Positions 1 to 7,626 of a stretch of DNA of 7,679 nt are shown here, in pieces. The stretch is from positions 1-7,679 of the forward strand of contig CALTZZ010000111.1 in NCBI GenBank assembly GCA_943913905.1. Reading direction: 5' to 3'. The number at the start of each line of letters is the position of its first letter. Within the stretch, counting starts at the first letter, position 1. A model generated the notes under the pieces. The model was not told where the DNA came from. It did no database searches and saw nothing but the letters and a program-made list of their open reading frames with translations. Made by a program: the position numbers and the translations under genes. This stretch comes from an uncultured Dermabacteraceae bacterium (GTDB taxonomy: Bacteria > Actinomycetota > Actinomycetes > Actinomycetales > Dermabacteraceae).

Positions 1-893
1 ACCCCCAATACCCGTCCCAGGCTGAGGCGGTCGAGAAGGTCCGTGCCTTTGTCGCGTCCGTGTCGGCTCCGCGCAAGGGCGGGTTGTTTTCCGGACTATT
101 CGGCGGAGGCTCAAAGGAACCGCAGGGTGGGCTTTACCTGGACGGTGGTTTCGGCGTTGGAAAAACCCACCTACTGACCTCGATGTTCCACATGGTGGAG
201 GGCCGGGCGGTCTACGGCACGTTCGTGGAGTACACAAACCTTGTGGGTGTGCTTGGCTACAACAAAGCCGTGGAAGAGTTCAGCGATGTCGCACTGTTGT
301 GCATTGACGAATTCGAGCTCGACGATGTGGGCGACACGCTCCTGATGACCCGCCTAATCCGGGAATTGTCGGACCGTGGGGTCGCGATTGCTGCGACCTC
401 GAACACCGTGCCGCGTGCCCTCGGCGAGGGCCGCTTCGCAGCCCAGGACTTCTTGCGCGAGATCAAAGCGATGGCGGACCGTTTCGAGGTGGTGCGAATC
501 GACGGTGAGGATTATCGCCACCGTGATACGGCGCCCGAATCCATCGTCCATACCGATGACCAGGTGACCGAGGCGGCTGACCAGGCTGGGGACGGCGCGA
601 CGCTCGACTCATTCACCAGCGTGCTCGATCACCTGACGGCGGTGCATCCGTCCCGTTACGGCGCGATGGTGGAAGGACTTACCGCCGTTCACATCACTGG
701 CATCACAACCGTGGACGATCATCGGGAAGCGCTACGACTCGTGGTTCTCATCGACCGGCTCTACGACCGGTCTATCCCCGTTGTGTATTCGGGAGTACCC
801 GTGACCGAACTCTTTACGAGTGAATTAACCTCCAGCGGCTATGCGAAAAAGTACCTGCGTTGCCTCTCGCGACTCGGGGCACTAGCTCGATAA
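1..893 (+). CDS. zapE: ZapE/AFG1-family P-loop ATPase, 5'-truncated
   Basis: This is the C-terminal part of an AFG1/LACE1-family ATPase; the bacterial member ZapE is described in E. coli as an FtsZ-associated division protein. The reading frame is open from position 3, giving 296 visible residues to the TAA at 891-893. The GTG at 60 is an internal codon rather than the start: the frame continues upstream with PQYPSQAEAVEKV, which resembles the N-terminal helix of actinobacterial homologues, and there is no ribosome site. A Gly-rich linker precedes Walker A GGFGVGKTH (144-170). Walker B LLCIDEF follows at 294-314, then a sensor-1-like TSN at 396-404. The family C-terminal block SGVPVTELF...YAKKYLRCLSRL lies near the end. 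A less conserved stretch (about 540-600) is rich in Asp, Glu and Ala. Only the N-terminus is missing, because of the window edge. The gene converges on treZ with an 11 bp gap and is unrelated to it in function. Family assignment is firm; a role in division is inferred from E. coli. Confidence 0.9.
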   Translation, partial: PQYPSQAEAVEKVRAFVASVSAPRKGGLFSGLFGGGSKEPQGGLYLDGGFGVGKTHLLTSMFHMVEGRAVYGTFVEYTNLVGVLGYNKAVEEFSDVALLCIDEFELDDVGDTLLMTRLIRELSDRGVAIAATSNTVPRALGEGRFAAQDFLREIKAMADRFEVVRIDGEDYRHRDTAPESIVHTDDQVTEAADQAGDGATLDSFTSVLDHLTAVHPSRYGAMVEGLTAVHITGITTVDDHREALRLVVLIDRLYDRSIPVVYSGVPVTELFTSELTSSGYAKKYLRCLSRLGALAR

Positions 894-904
894 TGGTGCT
901 GAAC
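894..904. other. 11-bp gap between convergent zapE and treZ
   Basis: The zapE stop codon (TAA, 891-893) and the treZ stop codon (TGA on the minus strand, 907-905) are separated by only 11 bases. No hairpin with a U-tract is visible in the gap or in the last bases of either gene. The nearest symmetric element is the 12-nt palindrome GCCGCATGCGGC at 924-935, inside the treZ 3' end, which has no T-run after it on either strand. Confidence 0.8.
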
Positions 905-2722
905 TCACGTGGCAAGCGGGCGCGCCGCATGCGGCTCGTTGGCGTGCCAGACGGCAACTCCTGCGTCTTCGATTCGTAGTTCGGCCGTGTCGTTTGCTTC
1001 CGAGCCTTCGATGGTGACCGCACCAACGCTCGCGAGGAGGGCCAACGGACGCACGGGGCCGGGCACGCTCACTCCTCCACCTCGACACGCTAGAACCCGG
1101 TACTGCCCGCGCCGCATCAGAACGGAGGTCTCGTTGAGCACCGTCACAGTAATGCTCCGCAGCGACGAATCGCTGAACTCGGGGACAGTGCGTCGCAGTT
1201 CGATCAACCGGGCATAGAACTTGAGCGTGTCGTGATGACGGCCCTCATCACGTTCGCCCCAATCAAGGAACGATGATTCGAACGTCGCTCGCGATTGCGG
1301 ATCGGGCACCGGGTCACTCCAGCCCATGCGCGCGAACTCTTCCGTGCGGCCCTTCGTGACAAGGGGACCGAGCTCATCGTCGAGGTCGCTGAAGAATGGA
1401 AAAGGCGCGCTCGCGGCCCATTCTTCGCCCATAAACACCATGGGCGTGGTCGATGCCAGAAGGTAGAGCGCAGCAACTGCACAGTGCTGCTCAGCACTGA
1501 TTGAATGATGCAGCCGATCACCGGCAGCCCTATTGCCCACTTGATCGTGGTCTTGGAGGAAAGCGACGAAGCTATGCGCTGAGTAGTCGTTGCTATCGGG
1601 GTCAATCGCTGCGCCCCACGTTTGGCCGCGGAACGTTGAGAATGAGCCGTCGTGTTCGAATACTCGCTCGAGGGTCTTCCTCACTGTTGCCGCCGACCCG
1701 AAGTCGCAGTAATAGCCTGCCGTTTCACCGCTGATCCAGGAGTGAAGCGCATGGTGAATGTCGTCTGCCCACTGAGCGTCCATCCCGTACCCGCCATGCG
1801 ATGTAGGGGTGACCATGAGCGGATCATTCAAATCGGATTCGGCGATGAGACTGAGTGGCCGCCCTGTTTCTTCTTCCAGACTCCGGACATATCGCGACAT
1901 GGATGCGAGCAGATGTTCGCTCGAGTCATCTCGCAGGGCGTGAACAGCATCAAGCCGTAAGCCATCGAGCTGGAAGTCAACGAGCCATTGGCGCACGTTG
2001 TCCAGAATGAAGCGGCGGACCTCGCCGCTACCTTCCTGGTCGAGATTGACGGCTGGGCCCCACGGAGTCGTGTGCCGGTCCGTAAAGTACGGACCGAACT
2101 CCTGCAAATAGTTACCTGCCGGCCCCAGATGGTTGTACACCACATCTAGAATCACGCCGATCCCACGGGCATGCGCCGCATCCACGAAACGCGCGAGCGC
2201 ACTCGGGCCGCCGTATGCCGCGTGAGTGGCGAATAGGCCGACGCCGTCGTACCCCCATCCCCGCTGACCGGGGAATGCCGCGACGGGCATGATTTCGACG
2301 GCGTCAACACCTAGCTGAGCGAGGTCATCCAAGCGGGCGATCGCCGAGTCAAAGGTTCCAGCCGTGCCGCTCGCCCTATCGCCAGTAAACGCGCCCACGT
2401 GCATTTCATAAATCACGCCAGCGCACACATCTATGCCTGACCATGGCGCATTGAACGTGAAGCTCCGTGGGTCGACCACCTCGCTTGCACCGTGGACCCC
2501 ATCTGGCTGCGACAGGGACCGTGGATCTGGCAATGCCGGGCCGTCATCCAGCCGGTATGCGTAGCGAGTACCGGGTACTGCCGGAACACCGTCGGCCTCC
2601 CACCATCCCTGGCCCCGGTCGACCATTGGGATCGAGCGCGCAGTCGCGTGGCTCTCTGCAAGCTCAAGCGTTACCCGCTGAGCCTTAGGCGCCCACACCT
2701 GGAATCCCGAGTAGTCGCGCAT
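905..2722 (-). CDS. treZ: Maltooligosyltrehalose trehalohydrolase TreZ
   Basis: TreZ (605 aa, GH13, EC 3.2.1.141) hydrolyses the alpha-1,4 bond next to the trehalosyl end of maltooligosyltrehalose and releases trehalose in the cytoplasm; it is the last step of the TreXYZ pathway. Residues 1 to about 95 form an N-terminal beta domain (FQVWAPKAQRVTLEL) of the E-set/CBM48 type. The TIM barrel starts near IYEMHVGAFT (104-113). Region I is DVVYNH (193-198). Region II GLRLDAVHA carries the nucleophile Asp258. Region III LIAESD carries the general acid Glu295. Region IV LQDHDQVGN carries Asp393. The TreZ-typical MGEEWAASAPFPFFSD follows at about 431-446, then a C-terminal beta domain. No signal peptide is visible. 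I chose ATG 2722, two bases after the treY stop, because GAGAGG lies 7 nt upstream and the family homology begins here. The adjacent in-frame GTG 2725 is possible; the in-frame GTG at 2758 would overlap treY by 34 nt and is unlikely. The gene is intact and of normal length. Confidence 0.96.
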   Translation of the reverse strand: MRDYSGFQVWAPKAQRVTLELAESHATARSIPMVDRGQGWWEADGVPAVPGTRYAYRLDDGPALPDPRSLSQPDGVHGASEVVDPRSFTFNAPWSGIDVCAGVIYEMHVGAFTGDRASGTAGTFDSAIARLDDLAQLGVDAVEIMPVAAFPGQRGWGYDGVGLFATHAAYGGPSALARFVDAAHARGIGVILDVVYNHLGPAGNYLQEFGPYFTDRHTTPWGPAVNLDQEGSGEVRRFILDNVRQWLVDFQLDGLRLDAVHALRDDSSEHLLASMSRYVRSLEEETGRPLSLIAESDLNDPLMVTPTSHGGYGMDAQWADDIHHALHSWISGETAGYYCDFGSAATVRKTLERVFEHDGSFSTFRGQTWGAAIDPDSNDYSAHSFVAFLQDHDQVGNRAAGDRLHHSISAEQHCAVAALYLLASTTPMVFMGEEWAASAPFPFFSDLDDELGPLVTKGRTEEFARMGWSDPVPDPQSRATFESSFLDWGERDEGRHHDTLKFYARLIELRRTVPEFSDSSLRSITVTVLNETSVLMRRGQYRVLACRGGGVSVPGPVRPLALLASVGAVTIEGSEANDTAELRIEDAGVAVWHANEPHAARPLAT

Positions 2723-2724
2723 CA

Positions 2725-5244
2725 CTAGTCCTCTCGCACCAACAGCGCCACGGGCCACTCAGTCAGGACCATAGACAACCGCAAAGCTTCCCCCTCCGCC
2801 CCACAGAACTGACGCCCCGTGAGCTCATCAATCCACGTACCCGGGTCAAGCACCAGAACATCGGAATCGCGCCAGCCGCCCTGATCAGTGAGCGAACGCG
2901 CCAAACGCGTCACCACCGTCACGGCACGTGCCGGCCCCTCATCCGACTCACCGCGCGCAAACGCAAAAGCATGGGGAGAACCCGTATGAACAGGCCGGTA
3001 CACACCGTCACCGGCATGTCCCGCAACAAATGCGCCCGGATACGCGCGCCTCACATGGAGCGCGCAGCGCGTCAGCCGGAGCTTCTCGTGTCCTAGCGGG
3101 AGATTGCCACCGACAGAATCGCCACTGGTAGAAGCGACCTCAGTCAACCGTGTCAACAGCTCGCCGTGATCCACGGGCCGCCGATTATCCGGATCCACCA
3201 GCGACAAATCCACCGCTTCATTGCCCTGGTACACATCAGGTATCCCCGGCATCGTCAATTGCACGAGCTTTCGACCAAGAACCGCTGCACGCTGCGCCGC
3301 CCCCGTTAACTCCCACCATTCACGAAACAGCGCGTCGACGTCGGGACTCTCGAGCGCAGCCACCGCGAACATGACAACCTGCTCCTCATAGGCAGGATCG
3401 CCATCCACCCACGCCGTATGAAGCTTCGCCTCACGAACCGCCTTCTCCACATACGACTGCAAGCGGGCGCCACTCAAAGCATCTGCCCGCAGCCCTGGCG
3501 CCCGCCAGGTCCCTGCCAAAATCTGCCACACCAAGAGCTCGGTCTCGGGATCCACAAGCGGACCCCGCACATGGGCTGTCGCGCTGTGCAGCCGAGTCAC
3601 GAGACTCTCCCACTCAAGCGGATATTCCGTCATCGCCGACAACCGCCCGCGCACATCCTCGCTCCGCTTCGTGTCGTGCGTACTGAGCGTCGTCATCGTC
3701 CACGGCCACTCACGAGCCATCCGATCACAATGCTCATGCAAAACCGACGGCCTCACACCAATCACATCGGGACTAGCCCCAACCTCGTTCACGGCAACGA
3801 ATCTGTTGTAGCGATAAAACGCCGTATCCTCGATCGCCTTCGCATGCACCGGACCACATGTTTGAGCGAAGCGGGTCACGAACTCGCGTCCCGCGTCTAC
3901 CCCTTCGCCACACTCCGCGCCCGACGCGAGCTCCACAATCGCATCAAGCGCGGCGCGCTCGCGGTCCGTGGCCAGTTTTGCTCGGGCGCGTGCAGCGGCG
4001 CTGTCGAGCACTGCTCGTTCCGACTCCGGAATGGGTTCCCCAGGCACCACGTAGGCGCGGTACCTGTCCATGCAGGTGAGGAGGGCAACGATCGCACGCT
4101 CGAGGCTGCGTCGGGTCACGTCTCGCCACTCGAGGGTTCTGGATGTCGTCTCATGCGCTAGCCCCGTGAGCCGTTCGATCTCCGTCCACAGGCTCTCGTT
4201 GATCACCGTGGCTGCAGAATCGGCTGCAATATCGCTGAAGTCGCGGGAATCATTCGTGAAGGCTTCCCACAATTGAGTTAGATGCGGCACTGAATCGTGA
4301 TCGGAAAACAGGCCGTCGATTCGCCACATTGCGTCGTACCCAGTGGTGCCTGCACACTCGAAGTCAGAGGGAAGCGTCTCGTCCGCGTGAAGAATCTTCT
4401 CCACCACAACCCACGCGCCGTTCGTCGCTTCCCGCAACTGTTGAAGATAGCCGCGTGGGTCAGCAAGACCATCAGGATGATCAATGCGGAACCCATCGAT
4501 CAATCCTTCGCGGTGCAAGCGCAGCACGGTCGCATGCGTCGCCTCGAAAACACGTGGGTCTTCAACTCTGAGGCCCGCAAGGGTCGTGACGTCGAAGAAT
4601 CGTCGGTAGTTCAACTCTTCATTTCCGACTTGCCAAAAGGCGAGGCGATAGGCCTGGGCGTCGAGCAGCTCTGGAAGAGGCAAATGGGCGGTGCCTAGCG
4701 CAACGGGGAACACATGGTCGAAGTAGCGGAGGACGGGGGAAGAGCCGGCTCCCTCCTGGATCTCGTCGAGGTGGATTTCGCCGGCATCAAGCACCTCACC
4801 CACGGGTTTTCCCAGGACCGGAACGAGCACTCGCTGATCGTTGCTGGCATCAATATCGAACCAGTGCCAAAATTCGCTTGCCGTCCCCTTGGCTAGCACG
4901 TCCCACCACTTCCGGTTGAGCCACGCGGGTGTTGGGATCGCCATGTGATTGGGCACCACATCAACAACCATCCCCATGCCACGCTCGTGCAACGCCGCTG
5001 CAAGCGTGCGAAAGCCGTGTTCACCACCGTTCTCATCGCTCACCGGCGAGTGATCCACGACGTCATAACCGTGCGTTGACCCCGGCGCCGCCTGCAGGAT
5101 AGGCGAGACAAATGCGTGAGTAATGCCAAGCTGTTCGAGGTACGGCACCACCTCCGCAGCCTGCTGGTACGTGAAGCCCGGGTGGATTTGCAGACGGTAG
5201 GTCGAAAGCGGAACAGCGGTATCGGTCATGGCGTGAGTAGGCAC
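2725..5244 (-). CDS. treY: Maltooligosyltrehalose synthase TreY
   Basis: TreY (839 aa, GH13, EC 5.4.99.15) is an intramolecular transglucosylase that turns the reducing-end alpha-1,4 bond of a maltooligosaccharide into alpha,alpha-1,1, making the substrate of TreZ. It opens with the family hallmark PLSTYRLQIHPGFTYQQA (12-29). ITHAFVSPIL then leads into GSTHGYDVVDH (55-65). Region I is DVVPNH (95-100). Region II GLIDGFRIDHPDGL carries the nucleophile Asp255. Region III VVVEKIL carries Glu282. Region IV TLSTHDTKRSEDVRGRL carries Asp524. The C-terminal signature MPGIPDVYQGNE (665-676) is present. The long region between regions III and IV is normal for TreY. I chose GTG 5244 because GAGGA lies 6 nt upstream; it overlaps the treX stop by one base (TAGTG). 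ATG 5229 is an alternative that would remove five residues, but no ribosome site precedes it. Third-position base use changes along the gene (see findings), without any frameshift. Confidence 0.96.
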   Translation of the reverse strand: MPTHAMTDTAVPLSTYRLQIHPGFTYQQAAEVVPYLEQLGITHAFVSPILQAAPGSTHGYDVVDHSPVSDENGGEHGFRTLAAALHERGMGMVVDVVPNHMAIPTPAWLNRKWWDVLAKGTASEFWHWFDIDASNDQRVLVPVLGKPVGEVLDAGEIHLDEIQEGAGSSPVLRYFDHVFPVALGTAHLPLPELLDAQAYRLAFWQVGNEELNYRRFFDVTTLAGLRVEDPRVFEATHATVLRLHREGLIDGFRIDHPDGLADPRGYLQQLREATNGAWVVVEKILHADETLPSDFECAGTTGYDAMWRIDGLFSDHDSVPHLTQLWEAFTNDSRDFSDIAADSAATVINESLWTEIERLTGLAHETTSRTLEWRDVTRRSLERAIVALLTCMDRYRAYVVPGEPIPESERAVLDSAAARARAKLATDRERAALDAIVELASGAECGEGVDAGREFVTRFAQTCGPVHAKAIEDTAFYRYNRFVAVNEVGASPDVIGVRPSVLHEHCDRMAREWPWTMTTLSTHDTKRSEDVRGRLSAMTEYPLEWESLVTRLHSATAHVRGPLVDPETELLVWQILAGTWRAPGLRADALSGARLQSYVEKAVREAKLHTAWVDGDPAYEEQVVMFAVAALESPDVDALFREWWELTGAAQRAAVLGRKLVQLTMPGIPDVYQGNEAVDLSLVDPDNRRPVDHGELLTRLTEVASTSGDSVGGNLPLGHEKLRLTRCALHVRRAYPGAFVAGHAGDGVYRPVHTGSPHAFAFARGESDEGPARAVTVVTRLARSLTDQGGWRDSDVLVLDPGTWIDELTGRQFCGAEGEALRLSMVLTEWPVALLVRED
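2730..2735 (-). promoter_or_regulatory. Ribosome binding site of treZ within treY 3' end
   Basis: GAGAGG on the minus strand is formed by the Arg-Glu-Asp codons at the end of treY. It lies 7 nt before ATG 2722 and 4 nt before the alternative GTG 2725. The junction reads TAGTGATG, which suggests coupled translation of treY and treZ. Confidence 0.7.
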
Positions 5245-7460
5245 TATTCATCCTCGCTTTGCTCTGGATCATCCGTGGCAAGCGGCCGCGACAGCACCGA
5301 AGCTGCCGGGGTCTGGGGGAGCGACACATCATCCTCGTCATCTCCGAAGTCCATCGGTGCGCGCCCCAGCACCAAAGTCGAGTACCCGGGGCGCTCCAAA
5401 ACAGTGCCGGGCTCCACGTGCGTTCCCACTGTGAGATCGCCATCGGTGGTCACCGCGACCGTCCACTGTTCCCCGTAGTCGGCAGGGGGCACAGTGAACT
5501 CGACCGGATTCCCTGCCGCGTTAAACATGAGCAGAGCCGAGTCGTCAGTGACGTGCTGGCCTCGCTCATCCGGCTCGGGAATGGCACTCCCGTTGAAAAA
5601 TACGGCCAGGCACTTAGCGTTCGGTTCCTGCCACTCCTCATCGGTCATCGGCTCGCCATCCACACCCAGCCACACCACATCCGGCAGGTATGACTGGGAG
5701 CCTTCGCGAACCTTCCCGGTGAGGAACCGGCGCCGACGGAAAATCGGGTGAGAGCGTCGCAACTCAATCAGCGAACGCGTGAAGTCGAGCATCTCCTGCT
5801 GTTCTGCCGTGACATCCCAGTTCATCCATGCGATCTCGCTGTCTTGGCAGTATGCATTATTGTTTCCGCCCTGCGTGCGGCCCAGCTCGTCACCATGAAG
5901 GATCATGGGCACGCCTTGGCTCAGAAGGAGAGTGGCCATGAGATTCTTAGCGCGCTGCCAACGAAGAGCATTGATCGCGTCGTCGTCCGTCGGCCCCTCA
6001 GCGCCCGAGTTCCACGAACGGTTGTGGCTTTCGCCGTCGGCCCCGCCTTCCTGGTTCGCTTCATTGTGACGGTCGTTGTACGCGACGAGGTCATACATAG
6101 TGAACCCGTCGTGTGCGGTGACGAAGTTAATCGAAGCGATGGGGGTTCGACCAGTGTGCTGATAGAGGTCGCTTGAGCCGGCAAGTCGATTCGCGAACTC
6201 ACCAAGCGTCCCCGGCTCACCGCGGTGAAAGTCGCGCACAGAATCGCGGTACTTGCCGTTCCATTCCGACCAAAGCGGAGGGAAACCTCCAACCTGATAG
6301 CCGCCCTCGCCAATGTCCCAAGGCTCGGCGATGAGTTTCACCTGAGAAATGATCGGATCCTGCTGAATCAGATCGAAGAACGACGAAAGACGGTCAACGT
6401 CGTGGAGCTCGCGCGCCAACGTCGAAGCCAAATCAAACCGGAAACCGTCCACGTGCATTTCCGTCACCCAATACCGCAGTGAGTCCATGATCAGCTGCAG
6501 TGTGTGCGGCGTGCGCATCAACAGGCTGTTGCCCGTGCCGGTTGTGTCGTAGTAGTGCGACCGGTCCTCGTCCACGAGCCGGTAGTACTTCTCGTTGTCG
6601 ATGCCGCGGAAGCAGAGCGTGGGCCCCATGTGGTTGCCCTCTGCAGTGTGGTTGTACACCACGTCCAAGATGATTTCGATCCCGGCCGCATGCAGGTTCT
6701 TCACCATCTGCTTGAACTCTTGAACCTGCTGTCCCTCATCGCCACCAAGCGCATATTCGTTATGCGGGGCGAAGAACCCGATCGTGTTGTATCCCCAGTA
6801 GTTGCGCAGCCCCTTATCCTGCAGGTGCCCGTCTTGGACGAACTGGTGAAGCGGCAAGAACTCCACCGCTGTGACGCCGAGCGACTGCAAGTATTCGATC
6901 GCGACCGGATGCCCCATCCCCACATACGTTCCGCGGAGGTCATCGGGGATATCCGGATGCTGGGCTGTAAAACCTTTGAGGTGCGCCTCATAAATGATCG
7001 AATCGTGGTATTCGTGCGCAGGCGGATGATCATTCCCCCAGTCGAAGAACGGGGAGACCACCACCGAATGCATCGTATGGTTCTTCGAATCCAACCCGTT
7101 GAGCTCCTCCGGACTGTCCGGGTTGTAGCTGAGGAGGCTCACGTCGTTGCTTGCCATCCCCGCGATTGCCTTCGCGTATGGGTCAAGGAGCAGCTTGGAC
7201 GGATCGCAACGGTGTCCCTGTGCGGGATCGAACGGACCATGGACCCTGAAACCATAGCGCTGACCAGCCTGCACTGCGGGAAGATAACAGTGCCACACGT
7301 ACGCGTCGACTTCGGTCATCTCGACCCGGCGTTCGTTTAGATCTGCATCGAGGAGGCATAGCTCAACTCGCTCAGCTATTTCCGAATAGAGTGCGAAGTT
7401 CGTGCCAGAACCATCGAATGTAGCGCCAAGCGGGTAAGGGGAACCGGGCCAAATTTGCAC
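5244..7460 (-). CDS. treX: Glycogen debranching enzyme TreX (GlgX-type)
   Basis: This is a GH13 isoamylase-type debranching enzyme (738 aa) that hydrolyses alpha-1,6 branches in glycogen or maltodextrin and supplies linear chains to TreY. It starts with the family N-terminus QIWPGSPYPLGATFDGSGTNFALYS, an E-set/CBM48 domain of about 130 residues. Region I DVVYNH is at 266-271. Region II GFRFDLAS carries the nucleophile Asp343. Region III LIAEPWD carries Glu379. Region IV FVTAHDGFT carries Asp451. The debranching-enzyme block HGDELGRTQGGNNNAYCQD follows at 522-540. A C-terminal beta-sandwich runs to about residue 703 and is followed by an acidic tail of about 35 residues. The start is GTG 7460: a strong GAGAAGGAG lies 9 nt upstream and homology begins exactly here. 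The frame stays open upstream to a TTG at 7568, but that stretch is not family-like. It is the first gene of the operon; the name treX rather than glgX rests on the linkage to treYZ. Confidence 0.95.
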   Translation of the reverse strand: MQIWPGSPYPLGATFDGSGTNFALYSEIAERVELCLLDADLNERRVEMTEVDAYVWHCYLPAVQAGQRYGFRVHGPFDPAQGHRCDPSKLLLDPYAKAIAGMASNDVSLLSYNPDSPEELNGLDSKNHTMHSVVVSPFFDWGNDHPPAHEYHDSIIYEAHLKGFTAQHPDIPDDLRGTYVGMGHPVAIEYLQSLGVTAVEFLPLHQFVQDGHLQDKGLRNYWGYNTIGFFAPHNEYALGGDEGQQVQEFKQMVKNLHAAGIEIILDVVYNHTAEGNHMGPTLCFRGIDNEKYYRLVDEDRSHYYDTTGTGNSLLMRTPHTLQLIMDSLRYWVTEMHVDGFRFDLASTLARELHDVDRLSSFFDLIQQDPIISQVKLIAEPWDIGEGGYQVGGFPPLWSEWNGKYRDSVRDFHRGEPGTLGEFANRLAGSSDLYQHTGRTPIASINFVTAHDGFTMYDLVAYNDRHNEANQEGGADGESHNRSWNSGAEGPTDDDAINALRWQRAKNLMATLLLSQGVPMILHGDELGRTQGGNNNAYCQDSEIAWMNWDVTAEQQEMLDFTRSLIELRRSHPIFRRRRFLTGKVREGSQSYLPDVVWLGVDGEPMTDEEWQEPNAKCLAVFFNGSAIPEPDERGQHVTDDSALLMFNAAGNPVEFTVPPADYGEQWTVAVTTDGDLTVGTHVEPGTVLERPGYSTLVLGRAPMDFGDDEDDVSLPQTPAASVLSRPLATDDPEQSEDE
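5251..5255 (-). promoter_or_regulatory. Ribosome binding site of treY within treX 3' end
   Basis: GAGGA on the minus strand lies inside the last sense codons of treX (the Glu-Asp of the SEDE terminus), 6 nt before GTG 5244. The stop and start codons share a base in TAGTG. This supports GTG 5244 over ATG 5229 and suggests that ribosomes finishing treX re-initiate on treY. Confidence 0.7.
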
Positions 7461-7469
7461 GGGTGAGTA

Positions 7470-7478
7470 CTCCTTCTC
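7470..7478 (-). promoter_or_regulatory. Ribosome binding site of treX
   Basis: GAGAAGGAG on the minus strand is an almost full anti-16S match, 9 nt from GTG 7460. It fixes the treX start at this GTG rather than at the far upstream TTG 7568. Confidence 0.8.
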
Positions 7479-7516
7479 AAGCGCGTGCGGTTGGTGACCC
7501 GCACGGTGGGCGCGGT

Positions 7517-7528
7517 CGTTGCCCAACG
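7517..7528. promoter_or_regulatory. Palindrome CGTTG-CC-CAACG, possible operator
   Basis: Two perfect 5-bp arms flank a 2-bp centre, 57 nt upstream of the treX start codon. If the weak promoter boxes at 7563-7568 and 7541-7546 are real, the palindrome would lie just after the transcription start, a usual place for a repressor site. Short palindromes of this kind are typical for LacI-family regulators of sugar genes. No regulator gene is in the window, so function is inferred only. Confidence 0.25.
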
Positions 7529-7589
7529 GTCCCAGTGTGGTGGGTAGCGCTGTGAGAAGCCCGGGCAAGAGTGAAAGCCTTCGGGCATG

Positions 7590-7620
7590 AGAAAAGCCCC
7601 GGAAGATCCGGGGCTTTTCT
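7590..7620 (-). terminator. Intrinsic terminator after tRNA-Gly
   Basis: A perfect 13-bp inverted repeat (AGAAAAGCCCCGG / CCGGGGCTTTTCT) encloses the 5-nt loop AAGAT. On the minus strand the GC core CCGGGGC runs into CTTTTCTC, the form of a rho-independent terminator, beginning 6 nt after the tRNA gene. The A-tract and T-tract are symmetric, so it could also stop plus-strand transcription. It insulates the trehalose operon from tRNA transcription. Confidence 0.88.
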
Positions 7621-7626
7621 ATCGCG

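Larger units (their letters stand above)
7461..7589 (-). promoter_or_regulatory. treX leader and presumed operon promoter region
   Basis: These roughly 130 bp separate the terminator from treX and are the only place in the window for the operon's promoter, since the tRNA transcript should end at the terminator. The best sigma-70-like pair I see on the minus strand is weak: TTGCCC (7568-7563), a 16-nt spacer, and TACCCA (7546-7541). A 12-nt palindrome lies just downstream at 7517-7528. A possible hairpin (7-bp arms CGTGCGG/CCGCACG, 8-nt loop) lies at 7484-7505, directly before the ribosome site. That a promoter is in this interval is a fair inference; its exact boxes are not established. Confidence 0.4.

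Noticed and set aside
60..893. Complete zapE starting at GTG 60
   Set aside because: The frame remains open to the window edge and the upstream residues resemble the family N-terminus, so the gene is cut by the window and does not start here.
2723..2758. Longer TreZ starting at in-frame GTG 2758
   Set aside because: It would overlap treY by 34 nt and add a non-conserved MARGAVGARGLV. The ribosome site at 2730-2735 points to ATG 2722.
3418..4161. Plus-strand open frame (247 codons) antisense to treY
   Set aside because: It lies inside the well-supported treY coding sequence and has an Arg/His/Pro-rich composition without any domain motif. The open frame is a product of the low stop-codon content of this strand.
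6504..7340. Long plus-strand open frame (278 codons) antisense to treX
   Set aside because: It lies wholly inside treX, whose protein matches its family along this whole stretch. The frame has no ribosome site and no recognisable motif, and is rich in Val, Arg and His as expected from the complement of a biased coding strand.
7461..7568. N-terminal extension of TreX starting at TTG 7568
   Set aside because: The extra 36 residues do not resemble the family. A strong ribosome site sits 9 nt before GTG 7460, where homology starts, and the extension would take up the only promoter space of the operon.
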